Assembly (NCBI RefSeq): GCF_014145675.1
Contig: NZ_JACGZW010000017.1
Span: 1-64,000 of the forward strand
DNA: 64,000 nucleotides
Direction of reading: 5' to 3'
From: Amycolatopsis dendrobii
Lineage (GTDB): Bacteria; Actinomycetota; Actinomycetes; Mycobacteriales; Pseudonocardiaceae
Numbering within the stretch: the stretch's first letter is position 1; every line of letters begins with the position of its first letter. Below are positions 50,438-59,231 of the stretch, one piece after another. The notes beneath the pieces were generated by a model. That model ran no database searches. It was not told the origin of the DNA and saw nothing but the letters and a program-made list of their open reading frames with translations. The position numbers and the translations under genes are program-made.

Positions 50438-51322
50438 CTAGCCGACCGGGACCGGGGCCGCTTCCACCGGGCTCGTCCGCACCCCGCGCCGACGGTCGCG
50501 GACCCACGCGATCACCCGGCACACCAGGTAGATCAAGAACGAAATCGAAGTCACGAACGCGCTCACCGGCAACCCCGGCGCGAGCGACAGCACGATCCCG
50601 CCCAGTGCGGCGACCTCCGCGAACACCACGGACAACACCGTCGCGCGCAACGGGCTCGCCGTCACCCGGGCAGCTGCCGCGGCGGGGGTCACCATCAAAG
50701 CGACCACGAGCAGTGACCCGACCACCTGCACGCTCAGCGCCGTCGCGACGCCGACCAGCAAGGAGAACAGCACCGTCAGCGTCTTGACCGGGACGCCGCG
50801 CGCCTCGGCCACCGCGCGATCGACGCTGGCGAACAGCAGCGGGCGGTAGATCAGTGCCAGCACTGCCAGCACCGCGGCGGCGGAAATGACCAACGCGGTC
50901 AGGTTCGTGCTGTCCACGGTGATGATCTGGCCGGTGAGAATCCCGAACTTATTCGCGGACCGTCCTTTGTAGAACGACAGCAGCAGGACGCCCATGCCCA
51001 GCCCGAAGGACAGGATCACCCCGATCACCGAATCGCGGTCGGCGTCGCGGATTCCCAGGATTCCCAGCAGCAGCGCGGCAGCGACGGCACCGGCCAGTGC
51101 GCCGTATTCCACGCCGACGCCCAGCAACAATGCTCCCGCCGCGCCGGTGAAGGCCAGTTCGGACGTGCCGTGCACCGCGAAGGACATGCGGCGCATCACG
51201 ATCAGCGGGCCGAGCACTCCGGCCAGCAAGCCGAGCACCGCGGCCGCGATCAGAGCGATGCGGACGCTGTCCAGTTCAGCGATCAGCTCCCACGTCTTGG
51301 CGAAGTCGAACATGCCGTCCAA
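50438..51322 (-). CDS. Metal (zinc-type) ABC transporter permease
   Basis: 294 residues with eight or nine predicted helices. The ABC-3 family spine includes GLLAGVLGPLIVMRRMSFAVHGTSELAFTGAAGALLLG and VQVVGSLLVVALMVTPAAAAARV, as in ZnuB and MntB. It lacks a canonical EAA loop, as usual in this family. It is the last gene of a znuA-znuC-znuB-type operon, three bases after the ATPase gene. It would transport Zn(II), or possibly Mn(II), released by the lipoprotein. A basic C-terminal tail (VRDRRRGVRT) is cytosolic. Confidence 0.9.
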   Translation of the reverse strand: MDGMFDFAKTWELIAELDSVRIALIAAAVLGLLAGVLGPLIVMRRMSFAVHGTSELAFTGAAGALLLGVGVEYGALAGAVAAALLLGILGIRDADRDSVIGVILSFGLGMGVLLLSFYKGRSANKFGILTGQIITVDSTNLTALVISAAAVLAVLALIYRPLLFASVDRAVAEARGVPVKTLTVLFSLLVGVATALSVQVVGSLLVVALMVTPAAAAARVTASPLRATVLSVVFAEVAALGGIVLSLAPGLPVSAFVTSISFLIYLVCRVIAWVRDRRRGVRTSPVEAAPVPVG

Positions 51323-51325
51323 GGC

Positions 51326-52162
51326 TCAGCCCACTGCTTCCTGCTCGTGGTGATGCGGTTCGTCCTCGCACAGCGCGCTCTGCGCACCGGCGATGTGAAT
51401 CTGCCCGCCGACGCGCAGCACCTCGATCTTCGTTCCGTACAGATCCGACAGCGTCTCCGAGGTCATCACCTCGTCCGGCTTGCCGATCCGGAACTGGCCG
51501 TTCACCAGGTACAGCACGCGGTCGACGAACTGCAGGACCGGATTGATCTCGTGCGTCACGAACAGCACGGCGGTCCCGGCTTCGCGGCGGCGCGCGTCGA
51601 TCAGTTCGCTGACCGCGCGCTGGTGCGCCAGGTCGAGCGACAGCAGCGGTTCGTCGCACAGCAGCACCGTCGGGTCGCCGACCAGCGCCTGCGCCACCCG
51701 CAGTCGTTGCTGCTCGCCGCCGGAGAGCCGGCCGACCGGCTGTTTCGCGTAGCGCGTGCCGCCGACGGATTCGATTACCGACGCCACCCGGCGTTTCCGG
51801 GTGCCCATTCCGGCGAGACCCGGACCCCAGCGGTGCCCGTCCAAACCGAGGCCGACCAGGTCGACGCCGCGCAGCGTGAGCGAATCGTCGATCGCGCGCT
51901 GCTGCGGGATGTAGCCGACCTTGCGGTTCGCCCCTCCCGGACGCCCGCCCGCGATTTCCACCGTGCCCGCCGACAGCGACTGCATGCCCAGCAGCGCCTT
52001 GAGGAAGCTGCTCTTGCCGGAACCGTTCGGGCCGAGGACGGCCAGGAATTCGCCCGGCTCGACGTCCAAGTCCAAACCGGACCAGAGGGTGCGGTCGCCG
52101 AAGGCGAGCCCGGCCCCGCGCACGCGGACCGCGGGGCCGGCTTCCCGAAGCTGGACGGACAT
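51326..52162 (-). CDS. Metal (zinc-type) ABC transporter ATP-binding protein
   Basis: 278 residues. Walker A is GPNGSGKSS, the Q-loop is GYIPQQRAIDD, the signature is GRLSGGEQQR, Walker B is VLLCDEPLL, and the switch His is in FVTHEINPVL. A His-rich C-terminus (EDEPHHHEQE) could sense or buffer intracellular metal, which is common in zinc importers. Its start overlaps the substrate-binding-protein stop by one base (TGATG). The adjacent permease is encoded three bases downstream. Confidence 0.93.
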   Translation of the reverse strand: MSVQLREAGPAVRVRGAGLAFGDRTLWSGLDLDVEPGEFLAVLGPNGSGKSSFLKALLGMQSLSAGTVEIAGGRPGGANRKVGYIPQQRAIDDSLTLRGVDLVGLGLDGHRWGPGLAGMGTRKRRVASVIESVGGTRYAKQPVGRLSGGEQQRLRVAQALVGDPTVLLCDEPLLSLDLAHQRAVSELIDARRREAGTAVLFVTHEINPVLQFVDRVLYLVNGQFRIGKPDEVMTSETLSDLYGTKIEVLRVGGQIHIAGAQSALCEDEPHHHEQEAVG

Positions 52163-53076
52163 CAGCTGTTCAGAGCCCCCGACAGCGAGTCCACATCCTT
52201 GGTCATCCAGTCAATGTAGCCCGTGACGTTCGCCGGGAGCGTCTCGGATACGTCGACCACCGCGACCCCGGACGCCTTCGCGTCGGCGACTGCCTGCTTG
52301 GTCAGCGGGGTGACCGTCTGCACGTTGTTGACCAGCGCCTTCACCTGCTTCTCCTTGATCAGCTTGGTGAACTCGGAGACCGCCGCGGCGGGCACGTCGG
52401 TCTCGTTCTCGATCGCGTCGGAGAAGGCCTTCGGGGTGGCGTCGCCGATGTTCGCGGTCTTCAGCAGGTAGTGCGCGACCGGTTCGGTGACGACGACCTT
52501 CGTGTCCGGGTGCGCGGCGCCCAGCGCGGACGCCTTCTTGATCAGGCCGTCGAGCTGGCTCTTGAAGGACTTGGCGTTTTCGTCGAACTTCTGCTTCGAC
52601 GCGGGCTGGATCTCGCCGAGCGCGGCGGCGACCTGGTCGGCGACCTTCGCGACACCGGGCAGGTCGTACCAGACGTGCTCGTTCTCCTCGCCCGGCTTGG
52701 CGATGTCGTAGGCGACCAGTTTCTTCGCCGAGGCCGCCTCGCCCGACAGCTTGGTGAAGAACTCGTCGTACCCGCCGCCGTTGGCCAGCGTCAGCTGCGC
52801 CTTCTTGGCCGCGAGCGCGTCGTCGGCGGTGGACTCGTACGAGTGCGGGTCGGCGGAGGGATCGTGAATGATCGACGTGACCTGCACTTTGTCCCCCCCG
52901 ACAGCGGACGCGACGCTGCCCCAGACATCGGTGGACGCGACGACCTTCACCTGGTCGCCCGTTCCCCCTCCCGCCCCGGAACCGGACGAGGACGACGTGC
53001 TGGAGCACGCGCCGAGCGCGAACACAGCCAAAGCCGACGCGGCGGCGAGGACGCTCGTGGTGCGGCGGGAAGTCAT
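52162..53076 (-). CDS. znuA: Zinc-type ABC transporter substrate-binding lipoprotein (ZnuA-like)
   Basis: 304 residues from the ATG at 53076, with GGAG six bases upstream; a GTG at 53124 would overlap the regulatory box and is rejected. The lipobox is ALGAC. The cluster A-1 fold shows VVASTDVWGSVASAVGG, DPSADPHSYE (metal His), ENEHVWYDLPG (second His) and TEPVAHYLL (third His). The long His-rich loop of ZnuA is missing, as in AztC-like proteins. It captures zinc outside the membrane for the permease and ATPase genes that follow. A Zur-like box lies just upstream. Confidence 0.9.
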   Translation of the reverse strand: MTSRRTTSVLAAASALAVFALGACSSTSSSSGSGAGGGTGDQVKVVASTDVWGSVASAVGGDKVQVTSIIHDPSADPHSYESTADDALAAKKAQLTLANGGGYDEFFTKLSGEAASAKKLVAYDIAKPGEENEHVWYDLPGVAKVADQVAAALGEIQPASKQKFDENAKSFKSQLDGLIKKASALGAAHPDTKVVVTEPVAHYLLKTANIGDATPKAFSDAIENETDVPAAAVSEFTKLIKEKQVKALVNNVQTVTPLTKQAVADAKASGVAVVDVSETLPANVTGYIDWMTKDVDSLSGALNS

Positions 53077-53102
53077 CGGGCACTCCTGGGTCGAACTGCT
53101 AA

Positions 53103-53117
53103 TGGAAACCGTTGTCA
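53103..53117 (-). promoter_or_regulatory. Zur-like box upstream of the zinc importer operon
   Basis: On the minus strand the site reads TGACAACGGTTTCCA, a 15-base imperfect dyad close to the actinobacterial Zur pattern TGAAAACGnTTTTCA as I know it. It lies 27-41 bases before the znuA start codon. This supports zinc-dependent repression and hence zinc, not manganese, as substrate. Confidence 0.6.
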
Positions 53118-53254
53118 GATTCACTTTACCCCATCCGAACGGCGAGCCTCACTCCACCGGGTGGCCACACCCGCTCTTGATCACCGAGAGGATCGAGACG
53201 CTCACCACAGGGGTGTCGCTTCTGGAAAACGATCTGAACCGTTACGGTTTGCGG

Positions 53255-54355
53255 ATGGGCCGTCCTATTCGCACCCGGAGGCAGGCGACATTGGCGTCGC
53301 TCGCGGCGGAACTCGGGGTGTCCAGGACCACTGTGTCCAACGCCTACAATCGCCCGGATCAGCTCTCCCCCGAACTGCGCCGCAGGGTGCTCGAGACCGC
53401 GCGGCGGCTCGGCTACCCCGGACCCGACCCGGTCGCGCGCTCGCTGCGCACCCGGAAGGCGGGCGCGGTCGGACTGCTGCTCACCGAGAACCTGTCCTAC
53501 GCCTTTCGCGACCCGGCCGCCGTCGGCGTGCTCGAAGGACTCGCGCTGGCCTGCGAAGACGCGGGCGTCGGCCTGCATCTCGTGCCGGCCAGCCCCGGTC
53601 GCGAGGACCTCGCCGCGGTGCACCGCGCGGGCGTGGACGGGTTCGTCGTGTACTCCGTGCCGGACGACGATCCGCATCTCGCGGCCGTCTTGGAACGGCC
53701 CGTGCCGACGGTGATCATCGACCAGCCCCGCATCGAGGGCGTCGACCGCGTCGGCCCGGACGACGCGGCCGCCGTCACACAGCTCGCCGACCACTTGGTG
53801 GCGCTCGGCCACCGGCAGATCGGCGTCCTCTGCATGCGGCTCGGCCGCGAGCGCAACGACGACTTCGTGACGTCCGAACGGCAGAGCGGCGCGCACTTCC
53901 ACGTGCAGCGCACCCGGCTGGAGGCATTGGCGACGGCGTTCTCCTCGGCTGGCGTCGACTGGGCGACCGTGCCGGTGGTCGAGCGCTTCGACCACACGGT
54001 GGACGACGGCGCCTCCGCCGCACGTCAGCTGCTGGACGCGTATCCGCAGGTCACCGCCCTGGTCTGCACGTCGGACATCCTCGCGCTCGGTGCGCTGGCC
54101 GAAGCGGCGCGACGCGGGCTGCGGGTGCCGCTCGACCTCACGGTGACCGGTTTCGACGGCATCGCCGAGGCGGAGCGCTCCGGGCTCACGACGGTGCACC
54201 AGCCGGTGCTGGAGAAGGGCAAGGTCGCCGGACGGCTGCTGCTCAGCTCGGCCGAGCGGGTCGGGCCCAAGGTCATCACGCTGCCGACCGAACTGCGGGT
54301 CGGCCGCACGTCGGCACCGCCGCGGACGGTCGAGGAGCCCTGGTTCGGCGGCTGA
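53255..54355 (+). CDS. LacI-family transcriptional regulator
   Basis: 366 residues from the ATG at 53255. The DNA-binding HTH is ATLASLAAELGVSRTTVSNAYNRPDQLSPELRRRVLETARRLGY. The periplasmic-binding-like sensor domain follows, with AVGLLLTENLSYAFRDP, GVDGFVVYSVP, ALVCTSDILALGALAEAARRG and GFDGIAEAERSGLTTVHQP. The target genes are not visible: the zinc operon is divergent but better explained by Zur. AACG-N8-CGTT (53228-53243) just upstream of the start could be an autoregulatory site. The effector is probably a sugar or nucleoside. Confidence 0.9.
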   Translation: MGRPIRTRRQATLASLAAELGVSRTTVSNAYNRPDQLSPELRRRVLETARRLGYPGPDPVARSLRTRKAGAVGLLLTENLSYAFRDPAAVGVLEGLALACEDAGVGLHLVPASPGREDLAAVHRAGVDGFVVYSVPDDDPHLAAVLERPVPTVIIDQPRIEGVDRVGPDDAAAVTQLADHLVALGHRQIGVLCMRLGRERNDDFVTSERQSGAHFHVQRTRLEALATAFSSAGVDWATVPVVERFDHTVDDGASAARQLLDAYPQVTALVCTSDILALGALAEAARRGLRVPLDLTVTGFDGIAEAERSGLTTVHQPVLEKGKVAGRLLLSSAERVGPKVITLPTELRVGRTSAPPRTVEEPWFGG

Positions 54356-54359
54356 GGTC

Positions 54360-54399
54360 GTGAGTGCTGATCACGGTTAGAACCGTGATTGCCACTCAC
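54360..54399. repeat. Long hairpin, probable dispersed repeat
   Basis: Arms of 19 bases (54360-54378 and 54381-54399, beginning GTGAGTG and meeting at ATCACGGTT) with a 2-base loop match at 16 of 19 positions. It starts four bases after the lacI stop. I recall the same element in Amycolatopsis intergenic regions, where both arms are usually identical. Confidence 0.7.
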
Positions 54400-54518
54400 A
54401 AGTCACCCCAGCCTTTGCCGTGATTTCCGGCCCACCGCATTGTGCGCGCGCCCCCGGCCCGGTTCCATGGACGGAACCGCCCCGCTCCCGCGGGGAAGCG
54501 CAGGCCGAAAGGTGCCCC

Positions 54519-55010
54519 ATGACCTCCATCGACGTGCTGCTCAAGCGTAATCAGGAAATCGGGAACATCGTCCCCGGCGACCGGTCCTCCCCCAAGCCGT
54601 CGCTGCAAGTGTCGATTCTGACCTGCATGGACGCCCGGATCCGGGTGTTCGAGATCTTCGGCCTGCTGCAGGGCGAGGCGCACGTGCTGCGCAACGCGGG
54701 CGGCGTGGTGACCGACGACATGATCCGTTCGCTCGCGCTCAGCCAGCGCAAGCTCGGCACTCGAGAGGTGCTGATCGTCCAGCACACCGACTGCGGCCTC
54801 TCCACGGTCACCGAGGACGAGTTCAAGGACGAACTGGAGTCGGCGACCGGACTGCGGCCGACCTGGGCGGTCGAGGCGTTCCGCAAGGTCGAGGACAGCG
54901 TGCGCACCTCGGTGGAGCGCGCCCGGCGCAGCGACTTCCTCCTGCACAACGACAACGTGCGCGGATTCGTCTACGACGTGAAGGCCGGGAGCCTGACCGA
55001 GGTCAAGTAA
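54519..55010 (+). CDS. Beta-class carbonic anhydrase
   Basis: 163 residues from the ATG at 54519 with GAAAGG upstream. The zinc ligands are Cys in LTCMDARI and His-x-x-Cys in VQHTDCGLS, with the catalytic Asp-Arg dyad in CMDAR. Its length and sequence (GEAHVLRNAGGVVTDDMIRSLALSQRKLGTREVL) resemble M. tuberculosis Rv1284 more than the longer Rv3588c. It interconverts CO2 and bicarbonate for carboxylating enzymes. It lies 23 bases upstream of mutY on the same strand. Confidence 0.93.
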   Translation: MTSIDVLLKRNQEIGNIVPGDRSSPKPSLQVSILTCMDARIRVFEIFGLLQGEAHVLRNAGGVVTDDMIRSLALSQRKLGTREVLIVQHTDCGLSTVTEDEFKDELESATGLRPTWAVEAFRKVEDSVRTSVERARRSDFLLHNDNVRGFVYDVKAGSLTEVK

Positions 55011-55033
55011 GAGCCGTCGTATTCAATGGCGGG

Positions 55034-55909
55034 GTGGCAGTAGACACCGATGTTCTGATCGAGTGGTTCGCCGACGTCGGCCGGGACCTGCCCTGGCGGG
55101 AACCGGACTGCTCGGCGTGGGGCGTGCTGGTCAGCGAAATCATGCTGCAGCAGACGCCGGTCTCGCGCGTCCAGCCGATCTGGCTGGAGTGGATGGCCCG
55201 CTGGCCGGTGCCCTCGGCGCTGGCCGCGGAGACCACCGGCGAAGTCGTGCGCGCGTGGGGCAAGCTCGGCTACCCGCGTCGCGCGCTTCGGCTGCACGCC
55301 GCCGCCACCGTCATCGCTCAGGAACACGGCGACGTCGTTCCGTCCGATGTGGACACTCTGCTCGCGCTGCCCGGCATCGGCGCGTACACGGCGCGCGCGG
55401 TCGCGGCGTTCGCGTATGGCAAGCGTGCGCCGGTGGTGGACACGAACGTCCGACGGGTCGTCGCGCGTGCCGTTCATGGCGCGGGCGACGCGGGCCCGGC
55501 GTCGAATACCCGCGACATGGCGGACGTCGAGGCGCTGCTTCCGGCCGAGGACGCGCCCGCGGCGAAGCTTTCCGCAGCGCTGATGGAGCTGGGCGCGCTG
55601 ATTTGCACCGCCCGGTCGCCGAAGTGCGCGGACTGCCCGATTTACGCCGAATGCGCCTGGCAGCACAACGGCCGTCCCGAGTACGCCGGCCCGGCCAAGC
55701 CGGTGCAGAAGTTCGCCGGGACCGACCGGCAGGTCCGCGGGCTGCTTCTGGACGTCCTGCGCGGTGCCGAGGGACCGGTCGAGAAGGCGCGGCTGGACCT
55801 GGTGTGGCACGAATCCGGGCAGCGCGACCGGTGCCTGGATTCGCTGCTCGTGGACGGTCTGCTGGAGCAAACCCGCGACGGGCTCTTCGCGCTTCCCGGG
55901 GAACACTGA
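55034..55909 (+). CDS. mutY: A/G-specific adenine glycosylase
   Basis: 291 residues, GTG start. It shows the catalytic Glu region SEIMLQQTPVSRV, the helix-hairpin-helix with LPGIGAYTARAVAAFAYG and the Asp of VVDTNVRRVVAR, and the 4Fe-4S cluster Cys residues in CTARSPKCADCPIYAEC. It removes adenine opposite 8-oxoguanine. The C-terminal NUDIX-like domain found in E. coli MutY is much reduced, as usual in actinobacteria. Its orthologue is Rv3589, close to radA and mhuD in M. tuberculosis. Confidence 0.95.
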   Translation: MAVDTDVLIEWFADVGRDLPWREPDCSAWGVLVSEIMLQQTPVSRVQPIWLEWMARWPVPSALAAETTGEVVRAWGKLGYPRRALRLHAAATVIAQEHGDVVPSDVDTLLALPGIGAYTARAVAAFAYGKRAPVVDTNVRRVVARAVHGAGDAGPASNTRDMADVEALLPAEDAPAAKLSAALMELGALICTARSPKCADCPIYAECAWQHNGRPEYAGPAKPVQKFAGTDRQVRGLLLDVLRGAEGPVEKARLDLVWHESGQRDRCLDSLLVDGLLEQTRDGLFALPGEH

Positions 55910-55999
55910 CGCACTACGACGAAAGTCGGCAAAAAGTTGTCCCCTCCGGGGTGCCGGGTTAGCTTTCCCCAGTCGCACTTCCGGGCTGAGGAGTTCCGC

Positions 56000-56953
56000 A
56001 TGGGGGAAGCAACGCGTCGTGCCGTCTTGAAGGGCGGCCTCACCGTCACTGCCGTGGGCGCTTTGGGCTGCGCAGGGGCGAAATCCGCGGCGGCGGCGAC
56101 CACTCCGGTCATCCATTCGACGGCCGAGTGGAACGCCCGGCCGCCGTCAGGCGCGATCGTGGTGGAGAACCACAAGCCGACGTACATCGTGGTGCACCAC
56201 ACCGTCGATCCGGGCAACAACACCGACTACTCGCTGGCGCACGCGCTGCAGATCTCGCGGGACATCCAGAACTTCCACATGGACACCCGCGGCTGGATCG
56301 ACACCGGCCAGCAGTTCACGAACAGCCGCGGCGGCTTCGTCACCGAGGGACGGCACCGCAGCCTCGAAATCCTCCGCGGCGGGACGCAGCATGTTCAGGG
56401 CGCGAACGTCGCCAACCACAACAGCGAATGCATCGGCATCGAGAACGAGGGCCTCTACAGCACGGTCGACGTTCCGGTCGCGCTGTGGAACTCGCTCGTG
56501 CAGTTGATCGCCTACATCGCACACCTTTACGGCATCACGCCCGAGTTCATCAAGGGCCACCGCGATTTCAACTCGACCGAATGCTGCGGCCAGGTGCTCT
56601 ACGACCGGCTCCCGGAGCTGCGGAAGGCGGTCGGCCAGCAGCTCGGCCTGTCCGTCGCGCGGCTCGACGCTCCGGAATGGCCGCTGCTCAAACCGGGTGA
56701 CACCGGGCCGCGGGTGATGACCGCACAGCGATTCCTGCGCGCCGCCGGGTTCGGCGTGCCCACCGACGGCGTGTTCGGCAAGGCGACCGCGGCCGCCGTG
56801 TCCGCGCTGGCCGCTGAGCACGGGCTTTCCCGCGACAGTTGCACCGCGGCCCGGGCCAGCGACGAATCCGGCTACCTCGGCTCGGACGTCTGGCCGCTGA
56901 TCGTGCCGGCGGACCGCTCGACCGCCGCGTGGCGCACCGAGCTGGCCCGCTGA
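56000..56953 (+). CDS. Secreted N-acetylmuramoyl-L-alanine amidase with PGRP domain
   Basis: 317 residues from the ATG at 56000, with GAGGAG upstream. The N-terminus ATRRAVLKGGLTVTAVGALGC looks like a Tat signal. The Amidase_2/PGRP domain begins at STAEWNARPP, with zinc ligands in VVHHTVDPG, a His/Cys pair in FIKGHRDFNSTECCG, and the conserved NHNSECIGIENEG. From about residue 232 a peptidoglycan-binding domain follows (LLKPGDTGPRVMTAQRFLRAAGFGVPTDGVFGKATAAAV). It cleaves the amide between muramic acid and the stem peptide. It resembles Rv3594 of M. tuberculosis, which lies near mhuD there. Confidence 0.92.
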   Translation: MGEATRRAVLKGGLTVTAVGALGCAGAKSAAAATTPVIHSTAEWNARPPSGAIVVENHKPTYIVVHHTVDPGNNTDYSLAHALQISRDIQNFHMDTRGWIDTGQQFTNSRGGFVTEGRHRSLEILRGGTQHVQGANVANHNSECIGIENEGLYSTVDVPVALWNSLVQLIAYIAHLYGITPEFIKGHRDFNSTECCGQVLYDRLPELRKAVGQQLGLSVARLDAPEWPLLKPGDTGPRVMTAQRFLRAAGFGVPTDGVFGKATAAAVSALAAEHGLSRDSCTAARASDESGYLGSDVWPLIVPADRSTAAWRTELAR

Positions 56954-56958
56954 CCGGG

Positions 56959-57001
56959 GACGCCTCACGTGTGCCAGCGAGGGCGGCACGCGTGGGGCGT
57001 C
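56959..57001. terminator. Bidirectional hairpin between amidase and hydrolase genes
   Basis: Arms 56959-56975 and 56985-57001 (beginning GACGCCTCACGTG) match at 15 of 17 positions around a 9-base loop, between two convergent genes. The right arm touches the stop codon of the alpha/beta hydrolase. Confidence 0.75.
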
Positions 57002-57752
57002 ACAGGCCGGACAGGAACGCCTCCACCGCGCCGCGATAGGTCTCCGGCGCCTCGGCGTGCGGCACATGCGCCGAACCGGGCACGACCAGGTGCTTCGCGC
57101 CCGGCACCCGCGCCGCGACCTCGGCTTGCTGACCGGCGGGCATCGCGGTGTGCTCGCCCTCGACCAGCAGCAGCGGACAGCGGATACCGTCCACAATGGA
57201 CCAGTAGTCCCCGCGACCCCATTCGGCGGCGATCTCGTACAGGTTCTCCAGGTCGGCGATCAGGTGATAGCCGTCCTCGCGTTCCTCGACGCATTCGGTG
57301 AAGTAGTCGCCCGCGGCTCCGAAGAACTCGCGCACGTGAGCCAGCGATTCGAACGGCACCGGCCAGCTCTCGAAGTAGCCGCGCCAGGTCTCGACGGTGC
57401 GTCCGCGCTGGTCCGGCGCGAAATCCTCGCTGACGACCGCGCGCACCAGCTCCGGATGCTTCGCCGCGGTGGCCCACGCGTGCAGTCCGCCCATCGAATG
57501 CCCGATCAGCACGGACGGACCGACGTCAGCCAGCACGTCCGCGACGTCCTCGGCGAACTGCTCGGTGGTCCACGGCCCGATGTGCGGCGCCCGGCCGTGC
57601 CCGCGGGCGTCGAGGGCGCGCACCCGGCCGTATCGCTTGAGCCATTGCGCGACCGGCCACCACGTGCGAGCGCGGCCCATCAGCCCGTGCAACAGCAAGA
57701 TCGACACGCCAGAGCGTTCGTCGCCGCCGAAGTCGATCAGGCCTGGTCGCAT
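57000..57752 (-). CDS. Alpha/beta-fold hydrolase
   Basis: 250 residues. The oxyanion region is LLLHGLMGRARTW, the nucleophile elbow is LIGHSMGG, the acid follows LLLVEGEHTAMP, and the catalytic His is in VPGSAHVPHAEAPE. This is the generic esterase/lipase/epoxide-hydrolase group, and the substrate is not predictable. Its counterpart Rv3591c in M. tuberculosis also lies between mutY and mhuD, which supports orthology. The start ATG at 57752 is 57 bases from the divergent M1 peptidase. Confidence 0.88.
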   Translation of the reverse strand: MRPGLIDFGGDERSGVSILLLHGLMGRARTWWPVAQWLKRYGRVRALDARGHGRAPHIGPWTTEQFAEDVADVLADVGPSVLIGHSMGGLHAWATAAKHPELVRAVVSEDFAPDQRGRTVETWRGYFESWPVPFESLAHVREFFGAAGDYFTECVEEREDGYHLIADLENLYEIAAEWGRGDYWSIVDGIRCPLLLVEGEHTAMPAGQQAEVAARVPGAKHLVVPGSAHVPHAEAPETYRGAVEAFLSGL

Positions 57753-57809
57753 TAATCCTCCCGGGTTTTCCCGGCTACCTCATCACAAATCTGCCCCTAG
57801 GGTGAAGGA

Positions 57810-59231
57810 ATGCGCAGCCGCCAGTCCGCCGTCCTCGCCCTCGCCGGCGTGCTTGCGCTGTCCGCGTGCAGCCCTGCCGAACCCGCCGCTCCACTGCCGC
57901 CGATGCATCCGAAGCCAGGTGCGAGCAGCGCGGGCGACCCGTACTTCCCCGACGACGGCAACGGCGGGTACGACGCGCTCGACTACCACGTCGACGTCAG
58001 CTACGACCCGCCGAGCGGCCGGCTCGACGGCGACACCACGGTCTCCGCGAAAGCCACCCAAGACCTCAGCCGCTTCGATCTCGACCTGCGCGGGCTGGAC
58101 GTCTCGGGAGTGGAGATCGACGGGAAACCGGCGAAGTACAGCCGGGAGAAGAACAAGCTGGTCGTGACTCCGGCCGAACCGCTGCGCTCGGGTTCGACGT
58201 TCCGGACGCGCGTGCGCTATTCGGGTGTTCCGGCGAAAACCCCGCACGACGGCGGATCGGAGAACGGCTGGGCCCGCTCCGAGGACGGCGGCGCGTACCT
58301 GGTCGGCGAGCCGCATTCGGCGTCGTTCTGGTACCCGGTCAACGAAACCCCGCGCGACAAAGCGACCTTCACGCTGACCGCGCACGTGCCCACCGGCTGG
58401 ACGGTCATGTCCAACGGCCGGGAGCAGGGCACCAGCGCCAAGGACGGCAAAACCACCACGACGTGGGCGGATCCGAATCCGGTGGCCAGCTACCTGACCA
58501 CGATCGCGATCGACAAGTTCACCGTGCAGCGGTCCACGCTCCCGGACGGCACGCCGATCGTTTCCGGCTACGCGCCGGGAGCCGAAGCGCGCGAGGCCAC
58601 CGGCGACCGGCTGCCGGAAGTGATCTCGTTCCTGGAGAGCAAGTTCGGCAAATACCCGCAGAGCGCGGCCGGCGGGATCTACCTCGACGAGGACATCCAC
58701 TTCTCCCTGGAAACGCAGACCCGTCCCACTTATGCGAAATGGGCGGAAATCCTGACTTTGGTGCACGAGAACGCGCACCAGTGGTTCGGCGATTCGGTGT
58801 CGCTCAACTCGTGGGCGGACATCTGCCTCAACGAGTGCTTCGCGTCGTACGCGCAGTGGATGTGGGGCGAACGCGAGGGCCAGAACCTGGACGACCGCTA
58901 CCGCGCGGCCGTCGAGATCACCAAGGGCAGCACGGACTTCTGGGGCCAGAAGCTCGTCGACATGGGGCCGGAGCACCTGTTCGAAGGCGCGTACGACAAG
59001 GGCATCCTCGCCGTGCACGCGCTGCGCCGGGAACTGGGCGAGCCGGGGTTCGAGAAGGTGCTGCACGAATGGGTCGGCCAGCATCGCAACGGCAACGCGA
59101 CGTGGGCGGACTTCGAGAAGCTCGTGTCGAAGGTCGCCGGACGCGATGTGAGCGGATTCCTCAACGACTGGTTCCACGGGTCGAAACTGCCGTCGGACAC
59201 CGACCTTTACCCAGGCGCGTTGCGGCCCTGA
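57810..59231 (+). CDS. M1-family metallopeptidase, lipoprotein
   Basis: 473 residues. The lipobox is LSAC at the end of a short signal, so it is anchored outside the membrane. The M1 active site is VHENAHQWFGD: two zinc His, catalytic Glu and Asn where most have Leu. The third ligand Glu is in CLNECFASYAQWMW, 18 residues later. The N-terminal saddle domain is complete (YDALDYHVDVSYDP). The exopeptidase GxMEN loop reads DIHFSLETQTRP, as in other actinobacterial members. The C-terminal helical domain is shortened. Its 3' end overlaps the convergent AAA gene by 25 bases. Confidence 0.9.
   Translation: MRSRQSAVLALAGVLALSACSPAEPAAPLPPMHPKPGASSAGDPYFPDDGNGGYDALDYHVDVSYDPPSGRLDGDTTVSAKATQDLSRFDLDLRGLDVSGVEIDGKPAKYSREKNKLVVTPAEPLRSGSTFRTRVRYSGVPAKTPHDGGSENGWARSEDGGAYLVGEPHSASFWYPVNETPRDKATFTLTAHVPTGWTVMSNGREQGTSAKDGKTTTTWADPNPVASYLTTIAIDKFTVQRSTLPDGTPIVSGYAPGAEAREATGDRLPEVISFLESKFGKYPQSAAGGIYLDEDIHFSLETQTRPTYAKWAEILTLVHENAHQWFGDSVSLNSWADICLNECFASYAQWMWGEREGQNLDDRYRAAVEITKGSTDFWGQKLVDMGPEHLFEGAYDKGILAVHALRRELGEPGFEKVLHEWVGQHRNGNATWADFEKLVSKVAGRDVSGFLNDWFHGSKLPSDTDLYPGALRP

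Noticed and set aside
53223..53237. Second Zur box before lacI
   Set aside because: Only one half of the dyad fits; listed as a possibility in the zinc finding, not as a feature.
54519..55010. CanB (Rv3588c) orthologue as part of conserved synteny
   Set aside because: Length and sequence match the shorter Rv1284 type better, so orthology by position is not supported.
55937..56953. Longer amidase frame beginning at 55937
   Set aside because: The extra N-terminus would hide the Tat signal, and GAGGAG precedes ATG 56000.
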